Positions 26,601-35,205 of a DNA stretch of 57,679 nucleotides are shown piece after piece. Source of the stretch: Caulobacteraceae bacterium (GTDB taxonomy: Bacteria; Pseudomonadota; Alphaproteobacteria; Caulobacterales; Caulobacteraceae). The first letter of the stretch is position 1. Each line of letters opens with the position of its first letter. The notes under the pieces are model-generated. The model searched no databases, was not told where the DNA came from, and saw nothing but the letters and a program-made list of their open reading frames with translations. The translations under genes were made by a program, and so were the position numbers. Location of the stretch: contig JAIBAU010000010.1 in assembly GCA_019695035.1 (NCBI GenBank), positions 27,501 through 85,179 of the forward strand, written 5' to 3'.

Positions 26601-27514
26601 CAGGCTTTCCCCTGCGCCTTGAGGGCGCTCTGCACCTCGTTCATGCCCTGGGCCGCGCCGCTCTCCGGCACGATCTCGCCCTCGCGGTCGCTGATGCGGT
26701 CCCAGGCCGCGGCCACGCGTTCGGCCGCGTCGTCGCCGGAACCGATGTAGACCCCCTTGGTGTAGGCGACGTAGGTGCGCTCGAAGTTGCCGGCCCCGGC
26801 GTTCATGATGGCGCGGGTCGGCGCGTCCTCGCTGACCAGGAACATCACGCCCGGCGTCACCAGGCCCGGCCGCAGGGTGTCGAGGTCGAGGCGCGCGCCC
26901 AGGTCCTCGGTCATGCGCGTGGCGGCCGTGGGGGCCAGGCAGTTCACCCGGATGTCGTTCTTGGCGCCCTCGATCGACAGGGTCTGCATCAGCCCGACCA
27001 TGGCCATCTTGGCCGCGCCGTAGTTGGACTGGCCGAAGTTGCCGAACAGGCCCGAGGACGAGGTCGTGAAGACGATGCGGCCGTAGTTCTGGTTGCGCAT
27101 GTGCTCCCACACCGCCTTGGTGCAGTTCACCGAGCCCATCAGATGCACGTCCATCACGAACTGGAAGTCCGACAGCTCCATCTTGGCGAAGGTCTTGTCG
27201 CGCAGGACACCGGCGTTGTTGATCAGGATGTCGACCCGGCCCCACCGGGCCACGGCGTCCTCGACCATCTTCTGCACCGCCGGGAAATCGGTGACCGAGG
27301 CCGCCGAGGCCATGGCCTCGCCGCCCATGGCCTCGATCTCGGCCACCACCGATTCCGCCGCCGTCGCCGAACCGCCGGTCCCGTCGCGGGCCCCGCCCAG
27401 GTCGTTGACCACCACCTTGGCGCCCCGGCGCGCCAGCTCCAGCGCATGCTCACGGCCCAGGCCGTTGCCGGCGCCGGTCACGATGGCGACGCGTCCTTCG
27501 AAACTGATCGTCAC
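26600..27514 (-). CDS. SDR 3-hydroxyacyl-CoA dehydrogenase, MFE-2 type
   Basis: The 304-residue enzyme starts at GTG 27514. It shows the MFE-2/17-beta-HSD4 dehydrogenase signature: TGAGNGLGREHALELARRGAK, VVVNDLGGARDGTG with the inserted Gly/Ala/Thr-rich loop, NNAGVLRD and the catalytic YGAAK. Such enzymes oxidise (3R)-hydroxyacyl-CoA with NAD. Together with the coupled MaoC hydratase it makes a two-step beta-oxidation unit. It diverges from the quinone oxidoreductase gene over about 110 bases that should hold both promoters. Confidence 0.92.
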   Translation of the reverse strand: MTISFEGRVAIVTGAGNGLGREHALELARRGAKVVVNDLGGARDGTGGSATAAESVVAEIEAMGGEAMASAASVTDFPAVQKMVEDAVARWGRVDILINNAGVLRDKTFAKMELSDFQFVMDVHLMGSVNCTKAVWEHMRNQNYGRIVFTTSSSGLFGNFGQSNYGAAKMAMVGLMQTLSIEGAKNDIRVNCLAPTAATRMTEDLGARLDLDTLRPGLVTPGVMFLVSEDAPTRAIMNAGAGNFERTYVAYTKGVYIGSGDDAAERVAAAWDRISDREGEIVPESGAAQGMNEVQSALKAQGKA

Positions 27515-27625
27515 TGCTTCATCCCCGTCTAGTTCCGCAGAAGCGGGTTTCAATTCGCTATGGGGATGGTCTAGCGTCCGACCGCCGCTGCCGGAAGCGG
27601 TTTTCACCTCGCCAGGAGGATGCGG

Positions 27626-28624
27626 ATGAAGGCGCTGCTCAGCAGGGCGGTCGGAGGACCCGAGACGCTGGTCCTTGAAGAGCTTCCCGATCCCACGCCT
27701 GGACGGGGGGAGGCCTTGATCGAGGTCAAGGCCGTGGGGGTGAACTTTCCCGACGTTCTGATCATCGAGGACAAGTACCAGTTCAAGCCCGAGCGCCCCT
27801 TCGCCCCGGGCGGCGAGGCGTCCGGGGTGATCGCCGCCGTGGGCGAGGGCGTCACGCACCTGAAGCCGGGCGACCGGGTGCTGGCCATGACCGGCTGGGG
27901 GGCGATGGCCGAGAAGATCGTCACCGACGCCGCCAAGCTGGTGCCGGTGCCCGCCGACATGCCGTTCGACGTGGCGGCCGGCTTCGTCATGACCTACGGC
28001 ACTTCGATGCACGCCCTGAAGGACCGGGCGAAGCTGAAGGCCGGCGAGACCCTGCTGGTGCTGGGCGCGGCCGGCGGCGTGGGCCTGGCGGCCATCGAGA
28101 TCGGCAAGGCCATTGGCGCGCGCGTGGTGGCCGCCGTGTCGTCGGACGCGAAGGCCGAAATGGCCAGGGCGCACGGCGCCGACGTGGCCGTGGTCTATCC
28201 GCAGGGGCCGTTCGACAAGGACGGCTCCAAGGCGCTGGCCGCCCAGTTCAAGGAAGCCTGCGGGCCGAACGGCGCGGACGTGATCTACGACCCGGTCGGC
28301 GGCGGCTACGCAGAGCCCGCCCTTCGCGCCATCGCCTGGGAAGGCCGCTACCTGGTGGTCGGCTTCCCGGCCGGCATCCCGTCCATCCCGCTGAACCTGA
28401 CCCTGCTGAAGAGCTGCCAGATCGTCGGCGTCTTCTGGGGCGCGTTCGCCACGCGCGATCCGAAGGCGAACCAGCAGAACCTGGTGGAGCTGCTCGGCTG
28501 GTGGAAGTCGGGGGCGATCAAGCCGGAGATCAGCGAGCACTACCCGCTCGAAAAGGGCGGCGAAGCCATCGCGCGGCTGGCGAGCCGCCAAGCCATGGGC
28601 AAGGTCGTGGTGACGGTGGGATAG
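27626..28624 (+). CDS. NADPH:quinone oxidoreductase family protein
   Basis: The 332-residue zinc-free medium-chain reductase has PFAPGGEASGVIAAVG near residue 55-70, the NADPH Rossmann motif LVLGAAGGVGLAAIEIG and VIYDPVGGGYAEPALR. I prefer the ATG at 27626, six bases after AGGAGG; the ATG at 27620 touches that site. It may reduce quinones or enoyl-CoA-type double bonds. It leads the rightward side of the acyl-CoA island, separated from the acyl-CoA dehydrogenase pair by a repeat element. Confidence 0.92.
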   Translation: MKALLSRAVGGPETLVLEELPDPTPGRGEALIEVKAVGVNFPDVLIIEDKYQFKPERPFAPGGEASGVIAAVGEGVTHLKPGDRVLAMTGWGAMAEKIVTDAAKLVPVPADMPFDVAAGFVMTYGTSMHALKDRAKLKAGETLLVLGAAGGVGLAAIEIGKAIGARVVAAVSSDAKAEMARAHGADVAVVYPQGPFDKDGSKALAAQFKEACGPNGADVIYDPVGGGYAEPALRAIAWEGRYLVVGFPAGIPSIPLNLTLLKSCQIVGVFWGAFATRDPKANQQNLVELLGWWKSGAIKPEISEHYPLEKGGEAIARLASRQAMGKVVVTVG

Positions 28625-28628
28625 CTTT

Positions 28629-28764
28629 CCCTCTCCCCTTGCGGGAGAGGGGGGGCCGGCTTGCCGGGTCGGGTGAGGGGTGTCGGCTCGACGGTCGCAA
28701 GGTTGGCGCATCCCCCCTCATCCGGCCGCTCTCGCGCCACCTTCTCCCACGAGGGGAGAAGGCC
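28629..28764. repeat. Dispersed palindromic intergenic repeat (composite copy)
   Basis: A CCTCTCCCC-TTGC-GGGAGAGG hairpin, a GGGTGAGGGGTG core, then CCCCCTCATCCGGCC and a CCTTCTCCC-ACGA-GGGGAGAAGG hairpin fill most of the gap between the quinone oxidoreductase and the acyl-CoA dehydrogenase genes. It could end transcription between the two. Confidence 0.75.
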
Positions 28765-28848
28765 GGAGCGCCTCCCCTTCCCTAACGTCAGCTAGACAGC
28801 CCCCTGAACAGCGATCAGAAACGTCCCAGGAAACGCCCGGAGCCCCCC

Positions 28849-30033
28849 ATGGCCGAAGATCTGGAAGCCTTCCGCAAGGACGTCCGAGCCTGGCTCGCCG
28901 ACAACTGCCCGCCCGAGATGCGCGAGCCGCTGAAGGACGTCGAGGACCGCTGCTGGGGCGGGCGCAGGTTCAAGTTCAAGAACGAGGCGCAGAAGCTCTG
29001 GCTCGACCGCATGGCGGCGAAGGGCTGGACCACGCCGGAGTGGCCGAAGGAATATGGCGGCGGCGGCCTGTCGCGCGAGGAGGCCAAGGTGCTTCGCGCC
29101 GAGATGGCCCGCATCAACGCCCGCTCGCCGCTGGACAGTTTCGGCATCTGGATGCTGGGCCCGGCGCTGCTCAAGTACGGGACCGAAGAGCAGAAGCAGA
29201 AGTTCCTGCCCCCGATCATCCGCGGCGAAATCCGCTGGTGCCAGGGCTACTCCGAGCCCGGCGCCGGGTCAGATCTGGCCAGCCTGCAGACCCGCGCCGA
29301 GGACCGGGGCGACCACTGGATCGTCAACGGCCAGAAAGTCTGGACCAGCTACGCCGACAAGGCCGACTGGATCTTCTGCCTGGTGCGGACCGATCCGGCG
29401 GCGAAGAAGCACGAGGGCATCTCCTTCGTGCTGTTCGACATGGAGACCCCCGGCGTCACCACCAAGCCGATCGTGCTGATCAGCGGCAATTCGCCTTTCT
29501 GCGAAACCTTCTTCGACAACGTGCGCGTCGAGAAGGAGAACCTGGTCGGCACGCTGAACAAGGGCTGGGACGTCGCCAAGTACCTGTTGCAGCACGAGCG
29601 GACCATGATCGGCGCCATGGGCCAGGCAGCCGGGGTGCGGCCGCTGGGCCAGATCGCCAAGTCCACGGTCGGCATGGACGGCGAGAAGCTGGCCGACACC
29701 CTGCTGCGCACCGACATCGCCCGGCTGGATGTGGACCTGATGGCCTTCAAGCTGGCCATGGAGCGGACCACCGACCGCATCAAGCGCGGCCTCAGCGACC
29801 CCGCCGCCGCCTCCATGCTCAAGTACTACGGCACCGAGCTGAACAAGCGGCAGTACGAACTGGTCATGTCCGTGGGCGGCGCCGAGGCGCTGGAGTGGGA
29901 GAGCGAGCGGTCGCGCAAGGGCGACGACGCGCGCACCTGGCTGCGCACCAAGGCCAACTCCATCGAGGGCGGGACCAGCGAGGTCCAGCTCAACATCATC
30001 GCCAAGCGCATCCTGAACCTGCCGGGAGCCTGA
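28849..30033 (+). CDS. Acyl-CoA dehydrogenase, probable catalytic subunit of a pair
   Basis: The 394-residue protein has full acyl-CoA dehydrogenase features: YSEPGAGSDLASLQTRAE (flavin and substrate contact), the KVWTSYADKADWIF strand and a C-terminal SIEGGTSEVQLNIIAKRIL, with Glu373 at the catalytic-base position. It precedes a shorter acyl-CoA dehydrogenase by three bases. Tandem genes of unequal type often form alpha2-beta2 enzymes for branched or ring-bearing acyl-CoAs (as in actinobacterial steroid degradation), with FAD and base contributed by one partner. The substrate here is unknown. Confidence 0.92.
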   Translation: MAEDLEAFRKDVRAWLADNCPPEMREPLKDVEDRCWGGRRFKFKNEAQKLWLDRMAAKGWTTPEWPKEYGGGGLSREEAKVLRAEMARINARSPLDSFGIWMLGPALLKYGTEEQKQKFLPPIIRGEIRWCQGYSEPGAGSDLASLQTRAEDRGDHWIVNGQKVWTSYADKADWIFCLVRTDPAAKKHEGISFVLFDMETPGVTTKPIVLISGNSPFCETFFDNVRVEKENLVGTLNKGWDVAKYLLQHERTMIGAMGQAAGVRPLGQIAKSTVGMDGEKLADTLLRTDIARLDVDLMAFKLAMERTTDRIKRGLSDPAAASMLKYYGTELNKRQYELVMSVGGAEALEWESERSRKGDDARTWLRTKANSIEGGTSEVQLNIIAKRILNLPGA

Positions 30034-30036
30034 TCC

Positions 30037-31170
30037 ATGCCGCTGGTCCTCACCGAAGAGCAGACCATGCTCCAGGAATCCGCCGCCGGCTTCCTCGCCG
30101 AAAGCGGCGTCAAGGAGCTGCGCCGGGTGCGCGACGAGCGCGACCCGGACGGCTTCTCGCGCGACCTGTGGAAGGCGTTCGCCGAGATGGGTTTCACCGG
30201 CATCCTCGCCCCCGAGGCGTTCGGCGGGCTGGGCCTGGGTCACGTCGAGGCCGGGGTGGTGATGGAGGAGATCGGGCGCAACCTGACGCCCTCCCCGTTC
30301 CTGTCCACGGCGGTGATCGGCGTCAGCGCCCTGAAGCATGCGTCCGAGGACCGCAAGGCCGACCTGCTGCCGAGGATCGTGGCCGGCGACCTGGTCACGG
30401 CGCTGGCGGTGGACGAGGGCGCCAAGCACAACCCGGCCCGCACGGCAATGAGCGCGACCCGCTCGGGCAACGGCTTCCGCCTCGACGGCAAGAAGAGCTT
30501 CGTGGTCGACGGCCACGTCGCCGACCTGATGATCGTGGCCGCCCGCACGGCCGGTTCGACCGGCGAACAGGACGGACTCACCCTGTTCGTGGTCGATCCC
30601 AAGACCAGGGGCGTCTCCATCGAGCGCACCGTCATGGTCGACGCCCACAATGCCGCCCGCATCGACTTCGACGGCGTCGAGGTGGACGCCGACGCGGTCC
30701 TGGGCGAGGTCGACGGCGGATGGAAGCTCCTGGAAGGGGTGCTGAACGCGGGCCGCGCGGCGCTCGCTTCCGAGATGGTCGGCGTCGGCGACGAGGCCTT
30801 CACCCGCACCGTCGACTACCTGAAGCAGCGGCAGCAGTTCGGCAGGCTGATCGGGGAATTCCAGGCGCTGCAGCACCGCTCGGCGCACCTCTGGTCCGAT
30901 CTCGAGGTCACCAAGGCCGCCGTGCTGAAGGCGCTGCAGATGCTCGACGAAGCGCCCGACGCCGCCGCGCCCTACGTCAGTGTCGCCAAGGCCCGGGCGG
31001 GCCGCACCTGCACCCTGGCGGTGCAGGAGGCGGTACAGATGTTCGGCGGCATCGGCATGACCGATGAAGTCGACATCGGCCTGTTCATGAAGCGCGGCCG
31101 GGTCGGGCAGGAACTGTTCGGCGACGACAATTTCCACGCCGACCGCATCGCGCGGATGGCCTCTTACTGA
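30037..31170 (+). CDS. Acyl-CoA dehydrogenase-like protein, probable partner subunit
   Basis: The 377-residue protein has the acyl-CoA dehydrogenase fold (LWKAFAEMGFTGILAPEAFGGLGLG near the N-terminus, RQQFGRLIGEFQALQH in the C-terminal domain). It lacks the flavin-side EPGAGS motif, reading DEGAKHNPA instead, and lacks the EGT catalytic-base segment, ending with MFGGIGMTDEVDIGLFMKR. This fits a non-catalytic or complementary subunit of a heteromeric enzyme with the protein encoded just upstream, rather than an independent dehydrogenase. Confidence 0.9.
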   Translation: MPLVLTEEQTMLQESAAGFLAESGVKELRRVRDERDPDGFSRDLWKAFAEMGFTGILAPEAFGGLGLGHVEAGVVMEEIGRNLTPSPFLSTAVIGVSALKHASEDRKADLLPRIVAGDLVTALAVDEGAKHNPARTAMSATRSGNGFRLDGKKSFVVDGHVADLMIVAARTAGSTGEQDGLTLFVVDPKTRGVSIERTVMVDAHNAARIDFDGVEVDADAVLGEVDGGWKLLEGVLNAGRAALASEMVGVGDEAFTRTVDYLKQRQQFGRLIGEFQALQHRSAHLWSDLEVTKAAVLKALQMLDEAPDAAAPYVSVAKARAGRTCTLAVQEAVQMFGGIGMTDEVDIGLFMKRGRVGQELFGDDNFHADRIARMASY

Positions 31171-31178
31171 GTAACCGC

Positions 31179-32912
31179 ATGACCGACGCGTCGAAGTCCT
31201 GGCCCGCCCTGCCGCTGTCGGAGGCGCACGCCCTGATGACAGCGCCGGGATCCCTGTTCGAACTGGACGAGGTCGTCATCCGCGGCGTCCCGACCAAGGT
31301 CTGGAAGAACGCGCCGCCGACACTCAGGGAGGTCTTCCTCTTCGCCCGCAACATGTTCGGCGCAAGGGAGTTTCTGGTCCACGAGGACGAGCGGGTCACC
31401 TATGACGCCTTCGGCCGCGCCGTCCTGGCCCTGGCCGAGGACCTCCGCCGCCGCGGCGTGCAGAAGGGCGATCGCATCGCCATCGCCATGCGGAACCTGC
31501 CGGAGTGGCCGGTGGCCTTCTTCGCCACCGTGCTGGTCGGCGCCATCGCGACCCCCCTCAACGCCTGGTGGACCGGGCCGGAGCTGGAGTACGGGCTGAA
31601 GGATTCCGGCTCCAGGGTCCTGATCACCGACCCGGAGCGCCTCGGCAGGCTGGCCGATCTGCTGGAGGGATGCCCGGATCTGCAGAGCGTCTACGTGACC
31701 CGCATGCCGGCCAGCCCCGACCCTCGCCTGACTCGCCTCGAGGACGTGATCGGCGCCCCACCGGCGTGGGCGACCCTCGAGGACCGTCCGTTGCCGGACG
31801 TGCCGCTCCATCCGGAAGACGACGCGACAATCTTCTACACTTCCGGCACCACCGGAAAGCCGAAGGGCGCGCTGGCCACGCACCGCAACAACACCGGCAA
31901 CATCCTGGCTCTGGCCTTTTCCTTCGACCGAAACTTCGTCCGGCGAGGCGAGACGCCGCCGGTCCGTGGCAATCCGGAAGACGCCCAGAAGGTCGGCTTG
32001 GTGGGGATCCCCTTCTTCCACACCACCGGCTGCCACGCATTGCTGATCCCGGCGATGATCCAGGGCGCCAAGCTGATCCTCATGCGCCGGTTCGACGCCG
32101 AGGATGCGATGAAGCTGATCGAACGGGAGCGGGTGACCAGCGCCGGCGGAGTGCCAGCGATCGCCTGGCTGATCCTCGAGCACCCGAACGCCTCAAGCTA
32201 CGATCTGTCCTCGCTGGAAAGCATCTCCTACGGCGGGGCGCCGGCGTCGCCGGAACTGGTGCGGCGACTGGTCGAGGCCTTCCCGAAATCGATCCCGGGC
32301 ACCGGCTGGGGCATGACCGAAACCGGCGGCACCCACACCCACCACCAGGGCGACGACTACCGAAACCGGCCCGACAGCTGCGGCGCGGTGGTCGGCCCCT
32401 ACCGCATCAAGATCACCGGACCGGACGGCCGCGAACTGGGGCCGAACGAGGTTGGGGAGCTATGGGCTTTCGGCCCCAACATCCTCAAGGGCTACTGGAA
32501 CAAGCCAGAGGCCACGGCGGAAACCTTCGTCGACGGATGGGTGCGGACGGGCGACCTGGCCAGGATCGACGAGGAAGGGTTCCTCTACATCGTCGACCGG
32601 GCCAAGGACATGCTGATCCGGGGCGGCGAGAACATCTACTGCGTCGAGGTCGAGAACGTTCTCTACGAGCATCCCGCGGTCATGGACGCGGCCCTGGTCG
32701 GACGGCCGCACCCCGTGCTGGGGGAGGAGCCTTGCGCGGTGGTCACGGTGAAGCCCGGCGCGACGGCCACGGAGGACGAACTGCGCAAGTTCGTCGCCGA
32801 CCGCCTCGCGGCCTTCAAGGTTCCGGTGAGCATCATCGTTCGCAGCGACCCCCTGCCGCGCAACGCCAACGGCAAGATCCTGAAGACCGAACTGAAGGGT
32901 CTCTTCGCCTAG
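31179..32912 (+). CDS. Acyl-CoA synthetase (AMP-forming)
   Basis: The 577-residue adenylate-forming enzyme carries the P-loop YTSGTTGKPKG (220-230), the A5-type GWGMTETGG, the hinge-region GWVRTGDLARIDEEGFLYIVDR with RGGENIYCVEVE, and the C-terminal catalytic lysine in NANGKILKTELK. It activates a carboxylic acid to its CoA thioester and would supply substrate to the enzymes encoded upstream. The start lies eight bases after the previous stop, so it ends the dehydrogenase-pair operon. Chain-length preference cannot be read from sequence. Confidence 0.94.
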   Translation: MTDASKSWPALPLSEAHALMTAPGSLFELDEVVIRGVPTKVWKNAPPTLREVFLFARNMFGAREFLVHEDERVTYDAFGRAVLALAEDLRRRGVQKGDRIAIAMRNLPEWPVAFFATVLVGAIATPLNAWWTGPELEYGLKDSGSRVLITDPERLGRLADLLEGCPDLQSVYVTRMPASPDPRLTRLEDVIGAPPAWATLEDRPLPDVPLHPEDDATIFYTSGTTGKPKGALATHRNNTGNILALAFSFDRNFVRRGETPPVRGNPEDAQKVGLVGIPFFHTTGCHALLIPAMIQGAKLILMRRFDAEDAMKLIERERVTSAGGVPAIAWLILEHPNASSYDLSSLESISYGGAPASPELVRRLVEAFPKSIPGTGWGMTETGGTHTHHQGDDYRNRPDSCGAVVGPYRIKITGPDGRELGPNEVGELWAFGPNILKGYWNKPEATAETFVDGWVRTGDLARIDEEGFLYIVDRAKDMLIRGGENIYCVEVENVLYEHPAVMDAALVGRPHPVLGEEPCAVVTVKPGATATEDELRKFVADRLAAFKVPVSIIVRSDPLPRNANGKILKTELKGLFA

Positions 32913-33006
32913 GGATGGACGAACCGGCGCCGCGACGGAATCCGGCGCCTGAACCGTTTCACGCTTCGAAGCAGGGCCCTCGTCAACCCGTTCGGAGCGT
33001 TCCCGC

Positions 33007-33603
33007 ATGAAGTCCGTTTTCAGCCTCGGCCTGACCGCCGCCCTTGGCCTCGCCTCCGCGGCCTTCGCCGCCGACAGCGCCCCCGCCGCCCGCGCAGACG
33101 CCAACGCGGACGGCGCCGTCACCCTGCAGGAAAGCCAGGCGGCGCTGCGGGCGCGGTTGTCGCGTTTCGACGCCGATGGCGACGGGCGGGTGAGCCGGGA
33201 GGAACTGCAGGCCGGCCGGCAGCAGCGCCGGCTGGACCGTGAAGCCCGTTGGGCCCAGAGGGAGGATCGGCGCGGCGCGGCGATGTTCGAGCGCCTCGAC
33301 GCTGACCACAACGGGCAATTGTCCCCGTCGGAGTTCGAAGCCGGCCGCGAGCGCCTGCGTGAGCACCGTCGCGAAGGCCGGAACGATCGGGCCCAAGCCC
33401 GCAGCCGGATGCACGCCGAAGGCCGGTTCGCTGCGCTGGACGCCAACCGGGACGGGGCCGTCGACACCGCCGAAATGGATCGCGCGGCCGCGCAGCGGCT
33501 CGCCCGCGCGGACGTCGACCGCGACGGCCGCCTGACCGCCGCAGAGCGGCCGGTGCGCCATGGTCCACGCCGCCACGGCGCCGCCGCGCCGCCCAGGTCC
33601 TAG
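33007..33603 (+). CDS. Exported EF-hand calcium-binding protein
   Basis: The 198-residue protein has a signal peptide (about 1-20, ending AFA) and five EF-hand-like loops of the D-x-[DN]-x-[DN]-G type: DANADGAVT, DADGDGRVS, DADHNGQLS, DANRDGAVD and DVDRDGRLT. Arg/Gln-rich helices separate them. It probably binds calcium in the periplasm as a buffer, sensor or structural protein. It has its own GGAGC site and stands alone after the acyl-CoA synthetase gene, before an exceptionally AT-rich control region. Confidence 0.88.
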   Translation: MKSVFSLGLTAALGLASAAFAADSAPAARADANADGAVTLQESQAALRARLSRFDADGDGRVSREELQAGRQQRRLDREARWAQREDRRGAAMFERLDADHNGQLSPSEFEAGRERLREHRREGRNDRAQARSRMHAEGRFAALDANRDGAVDTAEMDRAAAQRLARADVDRDGRLTAAERPVRHGPRRHGAAAPPRS

Positions 33604-33686
33604 AACCGCTTCGGAGGGGTGGGCCTCGCCCCGTCGGCGGCCGGTGGCCCCGCAAGGTCCGGCCGCGTTCACCCTTCCGCGAGGCG

Positions 33687-33715
33687 CCCCGGCCGCCTGC
33701 CTCAGGCGGCCGGGG
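33687..33715 (+). terminator. Long GC hairpin after the EF-hand gene
   Basis: Perfect 13-bp arms with a three-base loop lie 84 bases after the EF-hand stop. There is no T run, so this may be a Rho-assisted terminator or mRNA-stabilising hairpin. Confidence 0.5.
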
Positions 33716-33854
33716 CCGCACCGCGCCGGCAGGGAGCGAATTATTATTACGCGTGTAATGACCATTTCTGGGGGCCATTTGGGCCTCCTTCGGTGAGCCG
33801 CCGAAAAAACCTGCTTTTTTAGAGCCTTAATCGTGATTTCGACGCTTTGGCTAA

Positions 33855-33868
33855 GCGATTACAATCGC
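33855..33868. promoter_or_regulatory. Inverted-repeat operator candidate upstream of the XRE regulator
   Basis: GCGATT-AC-AATCGC is a perfect inverted repeat about 117 bases before the regulator ATG, in an AT-rich stretch. Its size fits a dimeric XRE-type repressor, so autoregulation is a reasonable guess. Confidence 0.4.
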
Positions 33869-33984
33869 GTCGCTTTTCGCAACTGATCACCTGAAAAGGC
33901 GAAATGTACGCACCTATGCACGCGCCGGTTGCTTGTCGTGATTCACTCACGTGCCCTACCCACGGACAACTTGAGAGGTCATTG

Positions 33985-34392
33985 ATGACGCGTGCAGGCA
34001 ATCGTCGGGCGCCTGTTAAGGAAGTCGGCCCGGATCCCATTGATGTCTTTGTAGGTCTGCGGATCCGGATGCGCCGCAAGACGCTGGGCCTGACCCAGAG
34101 CGCCCTGGCCGAAGCGCTGGGGCTGTCGTTCCAGCAGGTGCAGAAGTACGAACGCGGCGCCAACCGCGTGTCGGCCTCGATGCTGGTGAAGACGGCCCGG
34201 TTCCTGGATTGCCCGGTGAGCTATTTCGTCGACGAGGACGAACTGGCCGAAACGCCGACCGGCAGCGTCAACGACATGATGCAACCGGGCGCCCTGGAGG
34301 CCCTCAAGGCCTATACCGCCATTCCGCCCAACCGACGCCTGGCCGTGCTCAATCTCATGCGCAGCCTGGCCGAGGACGTCGACAAGGCCTGA
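33985..34392 (+). CDS. XRE family helix-turn-helix transcriptional regulator
   Basis: The product has an N-terminal Cro/CI-type HTH (about 15-72: RIRMRRKTLGLTQSALAEALG, then SFQQVQKYERGANRVSASML) and a C-terminal region of about 60 residues ending in PPNRRLAVLNLMRSLAEDV. I prefer the ATG at 33985 (135 residues), which follows a GAGAGG-like site; the frame is open from 33904. This compact class is common and conserved in alphaproteobacteria, often autoregulated. The preceding AT-rich inverted repeats support that. The target genes are unknown. Confidence 0.9.
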   Translation: MTRAGNRRAPVKEVGPDPIDVFVGLRIRMRRKTLGLTQSALAEALGLSFQQVQKYERGANRVSASMLVKTARFLDCPVSYFVDEDELAETPTGSVNDMMQPGALEALKAYTAIPPNRRLAVLNLMRSLAEDVDKA

Positions 34393-34401
34393 CCTGAAAG
34401 C

Positions 34402-35205
34402 CTAGCTGACGCTTTCGGCCGAATAGCGGGCGATCAGGCCGTTGCGCAGGGCGTGGCGGTAGATGCGGGCGAAAAGCCAGCAGGCCAGGCCCAGGTAGAT
34501 CACCGACAGCCCCGCGCCTACCGCCAGCTGGTCCCACGGGGCCGGCTTGCCTCCCACCACCGCGCGCATCCCCTCGAAGACGTAGGACGGCGGCAGGACT
34601 CGACTGACCGCCTGCATCCAGGCCGGCAACACCGACACGGGATAGAAGACGCCCGCGAAGGGCGAGAGCAGCGTCGGGATCGGCCATATCAGCCATTCCG
34701 CCGAAGGACCCAGCCGCAGCACGATCGCCGCGCCCGCCACCCCCAACGCTATGCCGGTCACGAACAGGACCAGGAGGAAGGGCGCCAGCGCCGGGCCGTA
34801 GGTCGCGAATTCGAGCCCGAAGACCAGCGTCGACAACGCCAACATGGCGACCAGCCCGACCAGGCTGGTGGCGATGGCGGTGACCACGAGTCCGGCGAGG
34901 TACTCGGATATGCGCAGGGGCGCGGCGAAGAAGTTCAGGAAGTTTCGCGACCAGACGTCCTCGAAGAAGGCCATGGTCACGCCCTGCATCACGCGGCTGA
35001 GGAAGTCCCAGAGCAGGACCGCCCCCAGTAGCGCGGGGACGAAGTCGAAGCCGGCGTTGGAGACCTGGTTGAGGTAGCGGGTGATGAAACCCCAAAGCAG
35101 GATGTCGATCACCACCCAGGCGATCAGCGGCAGGACACGCTGTGGCGAGCCCCTCAGCAGATAGGCCTGGCGCATGACGATGGCGGCGATGCGCGAGCCG
35201 TTCAT
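34402..35205 (-). CDS. ABC-2 type exporter permease
   Basis: The 267-residue integral membrane protein has six predicted helices and the ABC-2 permease pattern. It has an N-terminal amphipathic stretch, RNFLNFFAAPLRISEYLAG in the cytoplasmic loop, and PIPTLLSPFAGVFYPVSVLPAWM before the fifth helix. The ATG at 35205 overlaps the stop of the ATPase gene by four bases (ATGA). Together they form a two-gene ABC exporter for an unknown compound, such as a drug, lipid or polysaccharide. It converges on the XRE gene with only nine bases between stops. Confidence 0.9.
   Translation of the reverse strand: MNGSRIAAIVMRQAYLLRGSPQRVLPLIAWVVIDILLWGFITRYLNQVSNAGFDFVPALLGAVLLWDFLSRVMQGVTMAFFEDVWSRNFLNFFAAPLRISEYLAGLVVTAIATSLVGLVAMLALSTLVFGLEFATYGPALAPFLLVLFVTGIALGVAGAAIVLRLGPSAEWLIWPIPTLLSPFAGVFYPVSVLPAWMQAVSRVLPPSYVFEGMRAVVGGKPAPWDQLAVGAGLSVIYLGLACWLFARIYRHALRNGLIARYSAESVS

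Larger units (their letters stand above)
33604..33984. other. Long non-coding control region upstream of the XRE regulator
   Basis: About 380 bases hold no credible gene. The left part is GC-rich and includes a 13-bp perfect hairpin (33687-33699 with 33703-33715). The right part is strikingly AT-rich for this genome. It contains an ATTAC-GCGT-GTAAT inverted repeat (33746-33759), facing A6 and T6 runs (33804-33820) and a GCGATT-AC-AATCGC inverted repeat (33855-33868). It probably carries the promoter and operators of the regulator gene. Confidence 0.6.

Noticed and set aside
33804-33820. A6-CCTGC-T6 as a terminator
   Set aside because: The stem is made only of A-T pairs and would be too weak; it is more likely part of an AT-rich promoter or operator region.
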